Assembly (NCBI GenBank): GCA_016184115.1
Contig: JACPDH010000121.1
Location: 1-41,540, forward strand
DNA length: 41,540 nt
Source of the DNA: Acidobacteriota bacterium
GTDB lineage: Bacteria > Acidobacteriota > Thermoanaerobaculia > Gp7-AA8
Direction of reading: 5' to 3'
The position numbers were made by a program, and so were the translations under genes. Below the pieces are notes generated by a model, which was given only the letters and a program-made list of their open reading frames with translations, was not told the origin of the DNA and made no database searches. How positions within the stretch are numbered: position 1 is the first letter of the stretch; each line of letters starts with the position of its first letter. Positions 7,849-16,040 of this stretch are shown here, piece after piece.

Positions 7849-8736
7849 ATGGCGAGCAAAGACACTACGACTTCCGACTTCTCCGCTGAGGACTCAGCAG
7901 TCCTTCGCATCCCGGCGTGCATCGTTCAAATCTACGGCGGTGACATCGGCAAGCGGGTAGCGTTCGACACTGACGAGATCACGATCGGCCGCGACGACGA
8001 CAACACGATCGTGGTCGACCTGTCGACCGTCTCGCGTCACCACGCGCGACTCGTGCAGCACGCCAGAACGTGCCACGTCGAGGACCTCGGAAGCACGAAT
8101 GGCTCGTTCATCAACGGCGATCGCGTCACAGGCCTTCGCGAGCTGCGAAGCGGCGATCTTCTGAAGGTGGGCGGCGCCGTCTTCAAGTTCATCGAGGGTG
8201 GCAACATCGAGGCGCTCTACTACGAGGAGATCTACCGCCTAACGATCATCGATGGGCTGACCCAGATACCGAACAAGCGCTACCTCCTCGATTTTCTCGA
8301 TCGTGAGCTCGCGCGCTCCCGACGACACCAACGCCCCCTCCACCTCGCGATGCTCGACGTCGATCATTTCAAGAGGGTCAATGACGAGATGGGCCATGTC
8401 GCCGGAGACACGGTCCTGCGCGGCATCGCGCAAATCCTTCAGAGCGAAGTGCGTCGCGACGAGCTCGCCGCGCGCTTCGGTGGCGAGGAGTTCACCATCG
8501 TCCTCCCGGAAACCGAACTCACGGGAGCCATCGCCTTCTGCGAACGCATCCGCGAGAGTGTCGCATCACACCCGTTTCGCGAGAATGCGCGGGAGATCAA
8601 CGTCACGGTGAGCATCGGCCTTGCGGGAGTCGAGCCCGACTTCGACGGCGACCAGTTCATCGCAGCCGCCGATCGACGCCTCTACAGCGCAAAGGCATCC
8701 GGGCGTAATCGCGTCGTGTACGACGAGAGCGAGTGA
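7849..8736 (+). CDS. FHA-GGDEF diguanylate cyclase
   Basis: 295 residues, no membrane segment, so cytoplasmic. An FHA phosphothreonine-binding domain occupies about residues 24-115 (G47-R48, S62-RHH, GSTNGSFING with the key Asn). A GGDEF domain follows from about 125, starting with the characteristic DGLTQIPNKR and carrying LDVDHFKRVND and the active-site G211-G-E-E-F215. It should make cyclic di-GMP from two GTP, with activity gated by binding of a phosphorylated protein. The product-inhibition I-site RxxD normally five residues before the GGDEF is changed to R202-R-D-E205, so feedback may be weaker. A Ser/Thr kinase lies 0.6 kb downstream on the other strand and is an obvious candidate partner. 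A TATACT -10-like hexamer lies at 7807-7812 without a good -35. Confidence 0.93.
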   Translation: MASKDTTTSDFSAEDSAVLRIPACIVQIYGGDIGKRVAFDTDEITIGRDDDNTIVVDLSTVSRHHARLVQHARTCHVEDLGSTNGSFINGDRVTGLRELRSGDLLKVGGAVFKFIEGGNIEALYYEEIYRLTIIDGLTQIPNKRYLLDFLDRELARSRRHQRPLHLAMLDVDHFKRVNDEMGHVAGDTVLRGIAQILQSEVRRDELAARFGGEEFTIVLPETELTGAIAFCERIRESVASHPFRENAREINVTVSIGLAGVEPDFDGDQFIAAADRRLYSAKASGRNRVVYDESE

Positions 8737-8831
8737 GTGGGAGTCTTTTCTCGCGAATAGCTCGACAGTGGCACCAAGGGCAGCAGGGTCGCGAACAGAG
8801 CCTTGTTGCACCCTCGATCGCCAAAGGAGGA

Positions 8832-8855
8832 AGGCGCCGGCTTGCGCCGGCGCCT
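8832..8855. terminator. Bidirectional terminator-like hairpin
   Basis: Perfect 10-bp stem (AGGCGCCGGC and its complement) with loop TTGC, placed between the convergent ends of the diguanylate cyclase gene and the small beta-rich protein gene. No clear U-tract on either side. Confidence 0.55.
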
Positions 8856-8895
8856 GGCATGCGGAGACGAGAAACTAAAATCGCTAGCTGCAGGA

Positions 8896-9252
8896 TTAGG
8901 ACGACTTGTACCTCAGGTTCATCGGTCCATGTTCTGGGTCGTTGTCAACTTCGGGATCGAGGTTGTACGGCTGCCCGTTGTACGTGATGTTGATTCCGTA
9001 CGAATAGCCGACGTCCTGGCCGCTCGTGTTCGTGTTGTCGTCGGCAAGCGAATACTGTGTGTCGGTCACACGGGTCAGGGTTCCCGGTGAAGTTCCCTTG
9101 AAGTAGATGCCATTGGCCGCAAACGTTGCGCCAGGGGTCTGGAGGTTCCAGGTCACAGACTGGCTGTTGCCGTAGGGAACGTGAACGGGGTCGGGATTGC
9201 ATTGAATCTGCGGCGTGGAGCTGGAGTTGAAGGTGATGGTTACGATAGACAT
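8896..9252 (-). CDS. Small unrecognised protein, probably beta-sandwich
   Basis: 118 residues, not recognised. Composition is rich in Thr, Asn, Ser, Pro and Gly with alternating hydrophobic positions (VTITFNSS, SVTWNLQTPGATF, GINITYNG), typical of an all-beta Ig-like or sandwich fold. There is one Cys (C18) and no signal peptide or membrane helix, so a cytoplasmic location or unusual export is likely. The tail is acidic (DPEVDNDPEHGP) then basic. It starts about 40 bases after the kinase stop on the same strand, so both are probably co-transcribed and this may be a kinase substrate or effector. The ribosome site is weak, which would fit translation depending on the upstream gene. Confidence 0.7.
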   Translation of the reverse strand: MSIVTITFNSSSTPQIQCNPDPVHVPYGNSQSVTWNLQTPGATFAANGIYFKGTSPGTLTRVTDTQYSLADDNTNTSGQDVGYSYGINITYNGQPYNLDPEVDNDPEHGPMNLRYKSS

Positions 9253-9292
9253 GGCTGATCTGCTTTCTGCGCGCGAGGCGCGGTTGTCGCGC

Positions 9293-11914
9293 TCACGCGC
9301 GGTTGGTTGGATTGCCGTTTCGCGTTGCTTCCCAAAGTGTCATCAGAGCACGTCCGCGATATCCAGTTTTCAAGAGCCGTTCCACTAGCGGTGTTGCGTC
9401 GCCGACTCGTCCCATGTGGAGCAGAGCGCGTGCGAGCAGCACGAGCTCGATATTGCGGAGCGAATCGCGTGCGGGCCAGAGTGCCTCCACCACGGAGCCC
9501 CACTCCTGTGTTGCGACGGACGAATCACCCATTCGAGCGGCGACTAGTCCGCGAGTGATCGCGATCTCCCATGCCAATCGCCTATCGGCCTCCGTCGCCG
9601 GTATGCCTGAAAGTGTCGCGTGGGCGGATTCGATCTCCTGACGCGCTCCTGCCACGCTGCCTCGATCCAGCAGAAGGAGTGCAAGTCTATCGTGGATCGT
9701 CGCGACGTCGTTTCTCCAAAGGACGCGGCGAGGGTCCTTGTTAAGCAGCAGCCCAAGGCGTGTCAGGTCACGACGATACGCCGCCTCGGCGGAGTCCAGC
9801 TCGCCGCGGTGATGAAGTAGGTTCGCGATGTTCGAGTCAGCAACGGTCAGCTCCCGCTGCCAGCTCGCGTTCTCCGCGTCGCGCCCCACCAGCTTCGTCA
9901 GCAGCCGATGCGCCTCCGAGAAGTGTTTCAGAGCAAGCTCCTCCACGCCCATTTCCTCGGCGAGCCTGCCGAGGAAGTTGAGATTCGCGGCCATGCGCTG
10001 CATCCACTTCGAATTGTCCGGCTCCGATCGCAGTGCATTCGTCAGGAGCTCGTGCTCCCGCTGGAGGGCTTGTTCCGCCTCTCCGTAGCGTCCGAGAAAG
10101 CGCAGCACGACTCCGATCTTGTTGACCGTTCTGGCGAGGTCGGCGTTCCAGGCAACATTCTGCGGCTCGCGCTTGAGCCTTCGCTCCTTGATCACCACCG
10201 CGCGCTGGTAATGTGTGAGGGCGCCTTCCAGGTCGCCCCGCTGTTCGAGAATCGTGCCTACATTGGCGTGGCCATAGGCAACTTCGAGTTGGTAGTCAGC
10301 GTTCTGCGGCTCGGTGGCGGCGAGCTTCTCACTGATTCTGAGGTATCTCGTGTAGTGATCGAGCGCGCCAGCGAGATCGCCCTGCTTCTGACGCAGGCTT
10401 CCCATCCAGAAGTGGCTGGCGCCTAACTCGATCTGGTTCTCTCCGTCGCGCGGATCGCGCTTGACGGCGGCCGTCGCGAGGTCGATCGACGAACGGAGCA
10501 CCTCCTCCGCTCCGGCAAGATTCCCCTGCGCCATCCGCACCTCGCCAAGTTGGTTGAGCGTCTTCGCGTTGCGACGGAGCTCCTGGGGACTGATCTCCTC
10601 GGGACGCAGCGATTTGAAGTAGTCGAGCGCGTGGGCACCGACGTCATCGAGGACGTCGAGGCGCCCGACCGGCTCGAGCTTCGTGCGGAGGTCACCGACC
10701 ATGAATCCGATGAGCGCCTCAGCCTGACCGCGGCGGCGATCGGCATCGGCGCGCGCGCTGATGGCGGTGTTCCTCTCGCGCTGAACGTCGGTGACGTATT
10801 TCGCGGTTGCGAGAACGATCAGCGCGACCGCCGCAATCGCCGCCACACGCTGCAGCGCGCGGCGCGAGCGCGTTGCGATTCGCGAAAGTCGGCCGATCAC
10901 GGTGAGCGCCGTGGGACGATCGCTCGGTGCGAGCACCTTGAGACTGTCGATGAGATTCGCAACGTCGCGATCGACCCCCGTGTACCGTTCCGACTCTCCG
11001 CGTGCGGCTCGCTCCAGTACCTGCTGCACCGTCAACGAGTCTTCGTGCGGATCTCGCCCCGTGAAGAGCACTTGAAGAAAGAGGCCGAACGAGTACATGT
11101 CGCTCGCGGTCGTGACGGACTCACCCCGTGCCTGCTCGGGACTCATGTAAGCAGGTGTGCCGACGGCGTCGCCCACGCGCGTGTCGTTGCTTTCGGGCCT
11201 CGGCACGAGAGAAAGCTGTTTGACGAGGGTCTCGCCATCCTCGGCGCGCGGATGACGCTCAGGTTCACGATCGTCCGCGCGCTCCTCGCGGCCGCGAAGC
11301 TCGTGGATCGACGTCGCGATTCCGGCCCTCGGCTCCTCTTCACAAACGGCCGGCGCTGACGCGTCGCCCTCCACGGCGACCGCCGGTTCGACTGATTGAG
11401 CCCGAATCTCGCTCGGTCCGGTCTCCTGCGCCGAAGAAACGGTCGGGCGCGCGAGTCCGAAATCGAGAACTTTCACGTTGCCGTCGGCCGTGAGCATCAC
11501 GTTGTCCGGCTTCAGGTCACGATGGACGATGCCGATGCGGTGCGCCGCGGCGAGCGCACGAGCGACCGCTTCGGCGATGCTCAGCTTCTCGCGGAATCCA
11601 AGGCCGTCAGCCAGCGCCCGGCGTACCGTCCGCCCATTGATCAATTCGAGGACGAGATAATCGCAATCCTCACCCTCGACGTAATCGTAGATGCGGCAGA
11701 TGCCAGGGTGGTCGAGCTGCGAGAGCATTCGCGCTTCGCGCAGGAATCGATTGCGCGCCGAGTCATGGAGGCGCCGTTCAGCGCGGATCGTCTTGAGTGC
11801 AACGGAACGCTGCAGCCTCTCGTCGAAGCCCTCATACACCTCACCCATCCCGCCACGCCCAAGGACACCAGTCACCCGGAAATGGCCGAAGCGCCCCCCG
11901 ATAGCGGTCAACAC
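9293..11914 (-). CDS. Membrane Ser/Thr protein kinase (Pkn type) with C-terminal TPR repeats
   Basis: About 873 residues from GTG 11914; a TTG one codon later is better spaced from the AAGGAG at 11918-11923. The N-terminal kinase domain has the glycine loop GRGGMGEVYEG (19-29), VALKTI, catalytic HRDLKPDN (131-138) and DFG (151-153), then GTPAYMSPEQARG only from about 252. Between DFG and that segment lies an inserted Glu/Arg/Ala-rich stretch of about 90 residues, where kinases normally have about 20-30. A single TM helix (about 357-375) follows, then a long TPR region to about residue 830 (repeats with LGxxxxxxGDLxxAxxHY patterns) that should lie outside the membrane. Likely a receptor-type Pkn kinase sensing through TPR contacts. 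It precedes the small beta-rich protein gene. Confidence 0.92.
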   Translation of the reverse strand: MLTAIGGRFGHFRVTGVLGRGGMGEVYEGFDERLQRSVALKTIRAERRLHDSARNRFLREARMLSQLDHPGICRIYDYVEGEDCDYLVLELINGRTVRRALADGLGFREKLSIAEAVARALAAAHRIGIVHRDLKPDNVMLTADGNVKVLDFGLARPTVSSAQETGPSEIRAQSVEPAVAVEGDASAPAVCEEEPRAGIATSIHELRGREERADDREPERHPRAEDGETLVKQLSLVPRPESNDTRVGDAVGTPAYMSPEQARGESVTTASDMYSFGLFLQVLFTGRDPHEDSLTVQQVLERAARGESERYTGVDRDVANLIDSLKVLAPSDRPTALTVIGRLSRIATRSRRALQRVAAIAAVALIVLATAKYVTDVQRERNTAISARADADRRRGQAEALIGFMVGDLRTKLEPVGRLDVLDDVGAHALDYFKSLRPEEISPQELRRNAKTLNQLGEVRMAQGNLAGAEEVLRSSIDLATAAVKRDPRDGENQIELGASHFWMGSLRQKQGDLAGALDHYTRYLRISEKLAATEPQNADYQLEVAYGHANVGTILEQRGDLEGALTHYQRAVVIKERRLKREPQNVAWNADLARTVNKIGVVLRFLGRYGEAEQALQREHELLTNALRSEPDNSKWMQRMAANLNFLGRLAEEMGVEELALKHFSEAHRLLTKLVGRDAENASWQRELTVADSNIANLLHHRGELDSAEAAYRRDLTRLGLLLNKDPRRVLWRNDVATIHDRLALLLLDRGSVAGARQEIESAHATLSGIPATEADRRLAWEIAITRGLVAARMGDSSVATQEWGSVVEALWPARDSLRNIELVLLARALLHMGRVGDATPLVERLLKTGYRGRALMTLWEATRNGNPTNRA

Positions 11915-12436
11915 GAGCTCCTTTTTGGAATGCTCGGGACTATAGCAGAATCGAGAAAACCGGTGAATCGCGGCACCGGCACGAAGGCTCGGAAGGTCGC
12001 CATTCACTGCTCGCGCGCCCGAAGGCGAACCCTCACTCACCCACGCGCCCGAGATCGCCTAGCGCGTCGCGCGGAGCGACGAGGGGATTAGGGGTCACGC
12101 GCGACCGGAGGCCGGTCGCCGGTCGGATCTGCTTCTATGTTGCTACGGTTAGGCTGGAGCGCGCCTTACGCGAGCCGTGCACGCATCGATGCGCAGTCCT
12201 CAGCGAGCGATGAGTCGTCGCGCATCGCGGCCTCGGCGGCGCGCGTGAGGTCGCTCACGCGCCCGAGGCTCCGGAGGCCGAGCGCGCCGGCGATCACCCA
12301 CAGAATGCGCGGCTCACGCAGGATTGTCGCAGCTTTCGCGCTCTTTCCAGTCGTCGAACGCCAGGAAAACGCCTGTCTTCGGGCCGTCCGCTTTCAATTC
12401 CTCCGGCGCGCGACTCGCTGGCCGCGTCAATGACGT
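11915..12436. other. 522-base spacer with a hairpin and a possible decayed small gene
   Basis: Between the kinase start and the VOC gene end. It holds a hairpin (12101-12119), a GTTAGGC motif near 12148, and on the minus strand two short protein-like stretches in different frames: one following the VOC stop and ending near 12314, the other from about 12396 to the TAA at 12166. Their overlap in adjoining frames suggests a frameshifted remnant, but neither has a convincing start. Confidence 0.3.
12101..12119. terminator. Hairpin in the kinase upstream region
   Basis: 8-bp stem GCGACCGG/CCGGTCGC with loop AGG; same style as the tandem hairpins at 925-968. No U-tract. Terminator or REP-like element. 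Confidence 0.35.
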
Positions 12437-12913
12437 TCAGCCGCGCCGCGCTGCCTCGATGGTGGCGATGTCGATCTTCTGCATCGTCATCATTGCGCCG
12501 AAGGCACGCCTGGCCTCGTCGCCTCCCGCGGCGAGCGCGTCGGTCAGGGCACGCGGAGTAATCTGCCAGGAGAGGCCCCAGCGATCTTTGCACCAGCCAC
12601 ACGCGCTCTCCTGCCCGCCATTGTTGACGATCGCGTTCCAGTAGCGGTCGGTCTCGTCCTGATCATCCGTCGCGACCTGGAACGAAAAGGCCTCACTCTG
12701 TTTGAACGCCGGACCGCCGTTGATACCGAGACAGGGAATGCCCAGAACGGTGAATTCCACGGTCAACACATCGCCTTTCTTCCCGCCCGGAAAGTCGCCC
12801 GGTGCCTCGTGAACCGCGGTCACTGCACTCTCCGGGAATGTGGCGGCATAGAACCGCGCAGCGTCGACCGCATCTTCGTCGAACCAGAGACAAATCGTGT
12901 TCTTCGGCTTCAT
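12437..12913 (-). CDS. VOC/PhnB-like protein (3-demethylubiquinone methyltransferase-like fold)
   Basis: 158 residues from ATG 12913; another ATG at 12919 is possible, but AAGGAG is only three bases before it and nine before the chosen one. The protein has the family's start (ICLWFDEDAVDAARFYAATFP, read as CLWFD then AxxFYxxxFP), a central LGIPCLGINGGPAFKQSEAFSF strand pair, the D-ETDRYWNAIVNNGGQESACGWCKDRWGLSWQITP region (key parts: GGxE, CGWCKDRWGLSWQI), and a C-terminal MMTMQKIDIATIEAA helix. These are glyoxalase-fold dimers of uncertain substrate; few have a demonstrated activity. Cytoplasmic. Stands alone, facing away from the efflux operon. Confidence 0.9.
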   Translation of the reverse strand: MKPKNTICLWFDEDAVDAARFYAATFPESAVTAVHEAPGDFPGGKKGDVLTVEFTVLGIPCLGINGGPAFKQSEAFSFQVATDDQDETDRYWNAIVNNGGQESACGWCKDRWGLSWQITPRALTDALAAGGDEARRAFGAMMTMQKIDIATIEAARRG

Positions 12914-13037
12914 TCTCATCTGCTCCTTTCGGTTTCATCAGGGTCACGACGCGGTCTGGAGTGGCGAATCTCGTCATGTTCCGCCACCTCGTCTCCGCGC
13001 GGACGTCATCCCCCGGGCGTCGCCATCGTGTGTTCGG

Positions 13038-13091
13038 CTAGTGGCCTGTATTGGAGGAATTGGTACCAATTCCTCCAATACAGGCCGCTAG
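13038..13091. repeat. Palindromic element A (54 bp)
   Basis: Near-perfect palindrome without a loop: CTAGTGGCCTGTATTGGAGG leading to the centre GGTACC at 13062-13067 and back, with 27-base arms and one mismatch. Shares its arm with elements at 25781 and 26963 and more loosely with 38552. It sits alone in the 12920-13252 spacer, 119 bases from the VOC gene start and 162 bases before the efflux operon. Confidence 0.75.
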
Positions 13092-13252
13092 TGTATCCGC
13101 GGACGGCAGAGTCGACGGTACCGACCTCTCGCACTGGCGCTTCCGATTCCTCTATTACCAGCCCGTACCAGCCCCTCGCCGAACTCGCAGTCGTTTCACT
13201 TCGTTACATTCTCGACATCAGCTCGACACGTTGAGAACGCACTCTGTGCGTC

Positions 13253-14131
13253 GTGAGAAAGATCTTCACCCTAACCACACTCGCGATCGCAGTCGTCATC
13301 ACACTCGCGCTCCTGGCGCGCACACGCCCGGAAGAGCAACCTCCGTCTGCCACGATCGCTCCCACGCCGCAACGAAGGGTTGAAACGGTCGTGAAGGCCA
13401 CCGGCGTCATCAACCCGATGATCGGCGCCGAGGTGCGCGTGGGATCGCGGAGCTCCGGCGTCGTGCGACGGCTTTACGTGCGCGTCGGAGACACGGTTCA
13501 GAACGGTCAGCCGCTCGCCGAGCTCGACGATCGCGACCTCGCCGCACGCCGCGACGAAGCACGCGCCGCACTCGAGCTCGCCGAAGCGAATCTCGCCTGG
13601 GCGCACGCCGATGTCGCGCGCAAGCGCGATCTCCATCGGGCAGGGCTGCTCGCAAGGGCCGATCTCGACCTCGCGGAGCGCGGGTTCGCGGTCGCCGAAC
13701 AACAGCGTGACGGCGCGAGCGCGACGCTTGCGTTCGCGACGACGCAGCTCGGCTACGCGAAGATCGTCGCGCCGATCGCGGGTGTCGTTGCGTCCGTGTC
13801 GACGCAGGAGGGCGAAACGGTCGCTGCCAACTTCGCCACCCCGACATTCGTGACGCTCATCGATCTGAACCGACTCGAAGTCTGGGCGTACGTCGACGAG
13901 ACCGACATCGGCCGCATCGAGATCGGACAGCCGGCTCGATTCACCGTCGACACGTATGGCGACGAGCAATTCGAAGGTCGCGTGACCGCGATCTATCCGA
14001 AGCCCGAGATCCGCGACAACGTCGTGAACTACGTGACCGTCATCCGCTTCGAACCTCCGCGCAATCGCGTGCTCCGTCCGGAGATGACGACGACCGTACA
14101 GATCGAGCTCGATCGACAGGAGACGAAATGA
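13253..14131 (+). CDS. MacA-like periplasmic adaptor (membrane fusion protein)
   Basis: 292 residues from GTG 13253. An N-terminal membrane anchor (about residues 5-22) is followed by a beta-barrel strand, a lipoyl-like half (VGSRSSGVVRRLYVRVGDTVQNGQPLAELD, key part VxxGDxVxxGQxLAxLD), a short alpha-helical hairpin (about 96-150, Ala/Arg/Glu rich), the second lipoyl half (YAKIVAPIAGVVASV) and a beta-barrel domain with EVWAYVDETDIGRI. These bridge an inner-membrane ABC transporter to an outer-membrane channel; no TolC-like gene is in the window. Its stop overlaps the next start by four bases (ATGA), so it is the first gene of a translationally coupled operon. Confidence 0.9.
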   Translation: MRKIFTLTTLAIAVVITLALLARTRPEEQPPSATIAPTPQRRVETVVKATGVINPMIGAEVRVGSRSSGVVRRLYVRVGDTVQNGQPLAELDDRDLAARRDEARAALELAEANLAWAHADVARKRDLHRAGLLARADLDLAERGFAVAEQQRDGASATLAFATTQLGYAKIVAPIAGVVASVSTQEGETVAANFATPTFVTLIDLNRLEVWAYVDETDIGRIEIGQPARFTVDTYGDEQFEGRVTAIYPKPEIRDNVVNYVTVIRFEPPRNRVLRPEMTTTVQIELDRQETK

Positions 14132-14832
14132 TTGAACTGCAGGGAATCACAAGGGTCTACGCACCGTCAGGACGGCCGCCGGTGCACGCGCTGAGCGACG
14201 TTTCTCTGCGCATCGAGCGCGGCGAGTTCGTCGCCGTCGTCGGCACATCGGGCTCCGGCAAGTCGACGCTGATGAGCATTTTCGGCCTCCTCGCTCGCCC
14301 CACCTCAGGACGTTACCTCTTCGACGGGCACGACGTCACGACCCTGAGCGTCGAGGAGCAGGCGCGCTTCCGCAATAAGCGCGTCGGCTTCGTCTTCCAG
14401 GGTCTCCACCTCCTGCCGCGGACGAGCGCTCTCGAGAATGTCGAGCTTCCGCTTCTCTATTCGGAGCGCACGGCGATCGACGGCCTGGGTTCGAAAGCAC
14501 TGGCCGCCGTCGGCCTCACCGATCGCATGCAGCACACGCCGGCGGAGCTCTCCGGCGGACAACAGCAGCGCGTCGCCATCGCACGCGCGCTCGTCAACGA
14601 GCCCGACATCGTGCTGGCCGACGAGCCGACCGGGAACCTCGACCCGCGCTCCGCGCTCGAGGTGATGTCGTTGTTTCGCGAGCTGAACCGGCAAGGCCAC
14701 ACGATCGTGATCGTCACGCACGACATGGCGATGGCGGGCCACGCGAAACGCGTCGCTCGCATCGAAAATGGTCGAATCGTCGCCGATCGAACGACGACGC
14801 CAGCGCGAGAGCGCGCCTCGGAGGCACGATGA
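14128..14832 (+). CDS. ABC transporter ATPase, MacB/LolD family
   Basis: 234 residues, the usual length of a stand-alone LolD/MacB-type nucleotide-binding domain. Walker A is GTSGSGKST (39-47), the Q-loop FQGLHLLP, the signature LSGGQQQRVAIARAL starts at 141, Walker B IVLADEPTGNLD at 161-172, and the switch His is in VTHD (198). It powers the two FtsX-type permeases encoded next; starts and stops overlap by four bases on both sides, which implies stoichiometric translation. Cytoplasmic face of the inner membrane. Confidence 0.95.
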   Translation: MIELQGITRVYAPSGRPPVHALSDVSLRIERGEFVAVVGTSGSGKSTLMSIFGLLARPTSGRYLFDGHDVTTLSVEEQARFRNKRVGFVFQGLHLLPRTSALENVELPLLYSERTAIDGLGSKALAAVGLTDRMQHTPAELSGGQQQRVAIARALVNEPDIVLADEPTGNLDPRSALEVMSLFRELNRQGHTIVIVTHDMAMAGHAKRVARIENGRIVADRTTTPARERASEAR

Positions 14833-16040
14833 ACGCGATCCGGCTCGTGCGGCACAGCATTCGCGCAATTTCACGCTACAAGCAGCGCAGCGCGTTCATC
14901 ATGCTCGGCAGTTTCGTCGGCACCGCGGCGCTCACACTCGTCGTCGCGGTCGGAGCGGGAGCCGAGCGCAAGATGCTCTCGACAGTGCGCCAGCTCTTCG
15001 GAGTATCGTCGATCATCGTGATGGCGGGAGGCGCCCATCTGATGGGGCCGCCACGCGCGAACGCGGCGCGCCTAACGCTCGACGACATCGAAGCGATCGC
15101 GAGCGACGTCTCCGCCGTCGAGATCTGGGACCCTCAGCAGGCCCTTCCTGAGGCGTCAGTCCGGTACGAGGGAAGGACGGCGACGGCGCGCGTGCTCGGA
15201 CAATCGGAGCGCGCCGAGCGCGCGTGGCAGCGAACCGTCACTCGCGGCGTGTTCATCGACGAAACCGCCGTGCGCGCCTCCGCACGCGTTGCGCTGATCG
15301 GCGAAACGACTGCCCGAGAGCTATTCGGTGACGGCGATCCAATCGGCCAGGAGATTCTCGTCGGCAACGTCCCACTCCGGATCGTCGGCATTCTCGAGCC
15401 GTTCGGCACCGACCTCCACGGAATGGATCGCGACGACGAAGTTGTCGTACCGATCTCGACGATGATGCGTCGATTGATGAACGTCGACACGATCATTCTC
15501 GCGAAGATCCTCGTGAGAGACCCATCGCAGGTAGAGGGCGCCGTGCGTGACATAACGCGGGTTCTGCGTGAACGTCACGGAATCCCGGCAGGGCGACCCG
15601 ACGACTTCACGCTCGTCTCCCCCATCACCGTTCAGAAGATGGTCGCCCGAACGGAGCGCATTCTCAAACTCTATCTTCCGCTCGTCGCCGCGATCGCGCT
15701 TCTCGTCGCGACGATCGTCGCGGCGGCGTTGATGCTCGCGTCGGTGAACGAACGCGTCGGCGAGATCGGGTTACGGCGCGCCGTCGGCGCGCGCGTTGAA
15801 GACGTGCTGCTCCAGTTCGTCGTCGAGACGTCGGCTACGATGCTGAGCGGAGGGCTCCTCGGAGTCATCGCCGGCAGCGTTGCGGCCGAGGCGATCGCGG
15901 CACGCCTTCATCTCGGCCAGCTTCTTCCGTGGCGCGCTGCGCTGCTCGGGATCGTGGTGTCGATCATCACGGGAATTCTCGCGGGCGTGCTTCCGGCGCG
16001 CCGCGCTGCGCGGCTCGACCCCGTGGAAGCGCTTCGATGA
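14829..16040 (+). CDS. MacB-type ABC permease (first of two)
   Basis: 403 residues with the FtsX/MacB architecture: TM1 at about 24-44, a large periplasmic MacB_PCD domain (about 45-275, with ARVALIGETTARELFGDGDPIGQ, the family's VxLIGxTxxxxLFG…DPIGQ pattern), then three C-terminal helices (about 278-303, 328-355 and 365-386). The NERVGEIGLRRAVGA loop and the PARRAARLDPVEALR end are the coupling and terminal signatures. It is probably paired with the next, different permease as a heterodimer driven by the preceding ATPase. Substrate unknown: antibiotic, peptide or lipid. Confidence 0.93.
   Translation: MNAIRLVRHSIRAISRYKQRSAFIMLGSFVGTAALTLVVAVGAGAERKMLSTVRQLFGVSSIIVMAGGAHLMGPPRANAARLTLDDIEAIASDVSAVEIWDPQQALPEASVRYEGRTATARVLGQSERAERAWQRTVTRGVFIDETAVRASARVALIGETTARELFGDGDPIGQEILVGNVPLRIVGILEPFGTDLHGMDRDDEVVVPISTMMRRLMNVDTIILAKILVRDPSQVEGAVRDITRVLRERHGIPAGRPDDFTLVSPITVQKMVARTERILKLYLPLVAAIALLVATIVAAALMLASVNERVGEIGLRRAVGARVEDVLLQFVVETSATMLSGGLLGVIAGSVAAEAIAARLHLGQLLPWRAALLGIVVSIITGILAGVLPARRAARLDPVEALR

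Noticed and set aside
11915-12040. Upstream extension of the kinase gene from an ATG at 12040
   Set aside because: Sequence is not kinase-like; AAGGAG and the kinase domain start fit GTG 11914 or TTG 11911.
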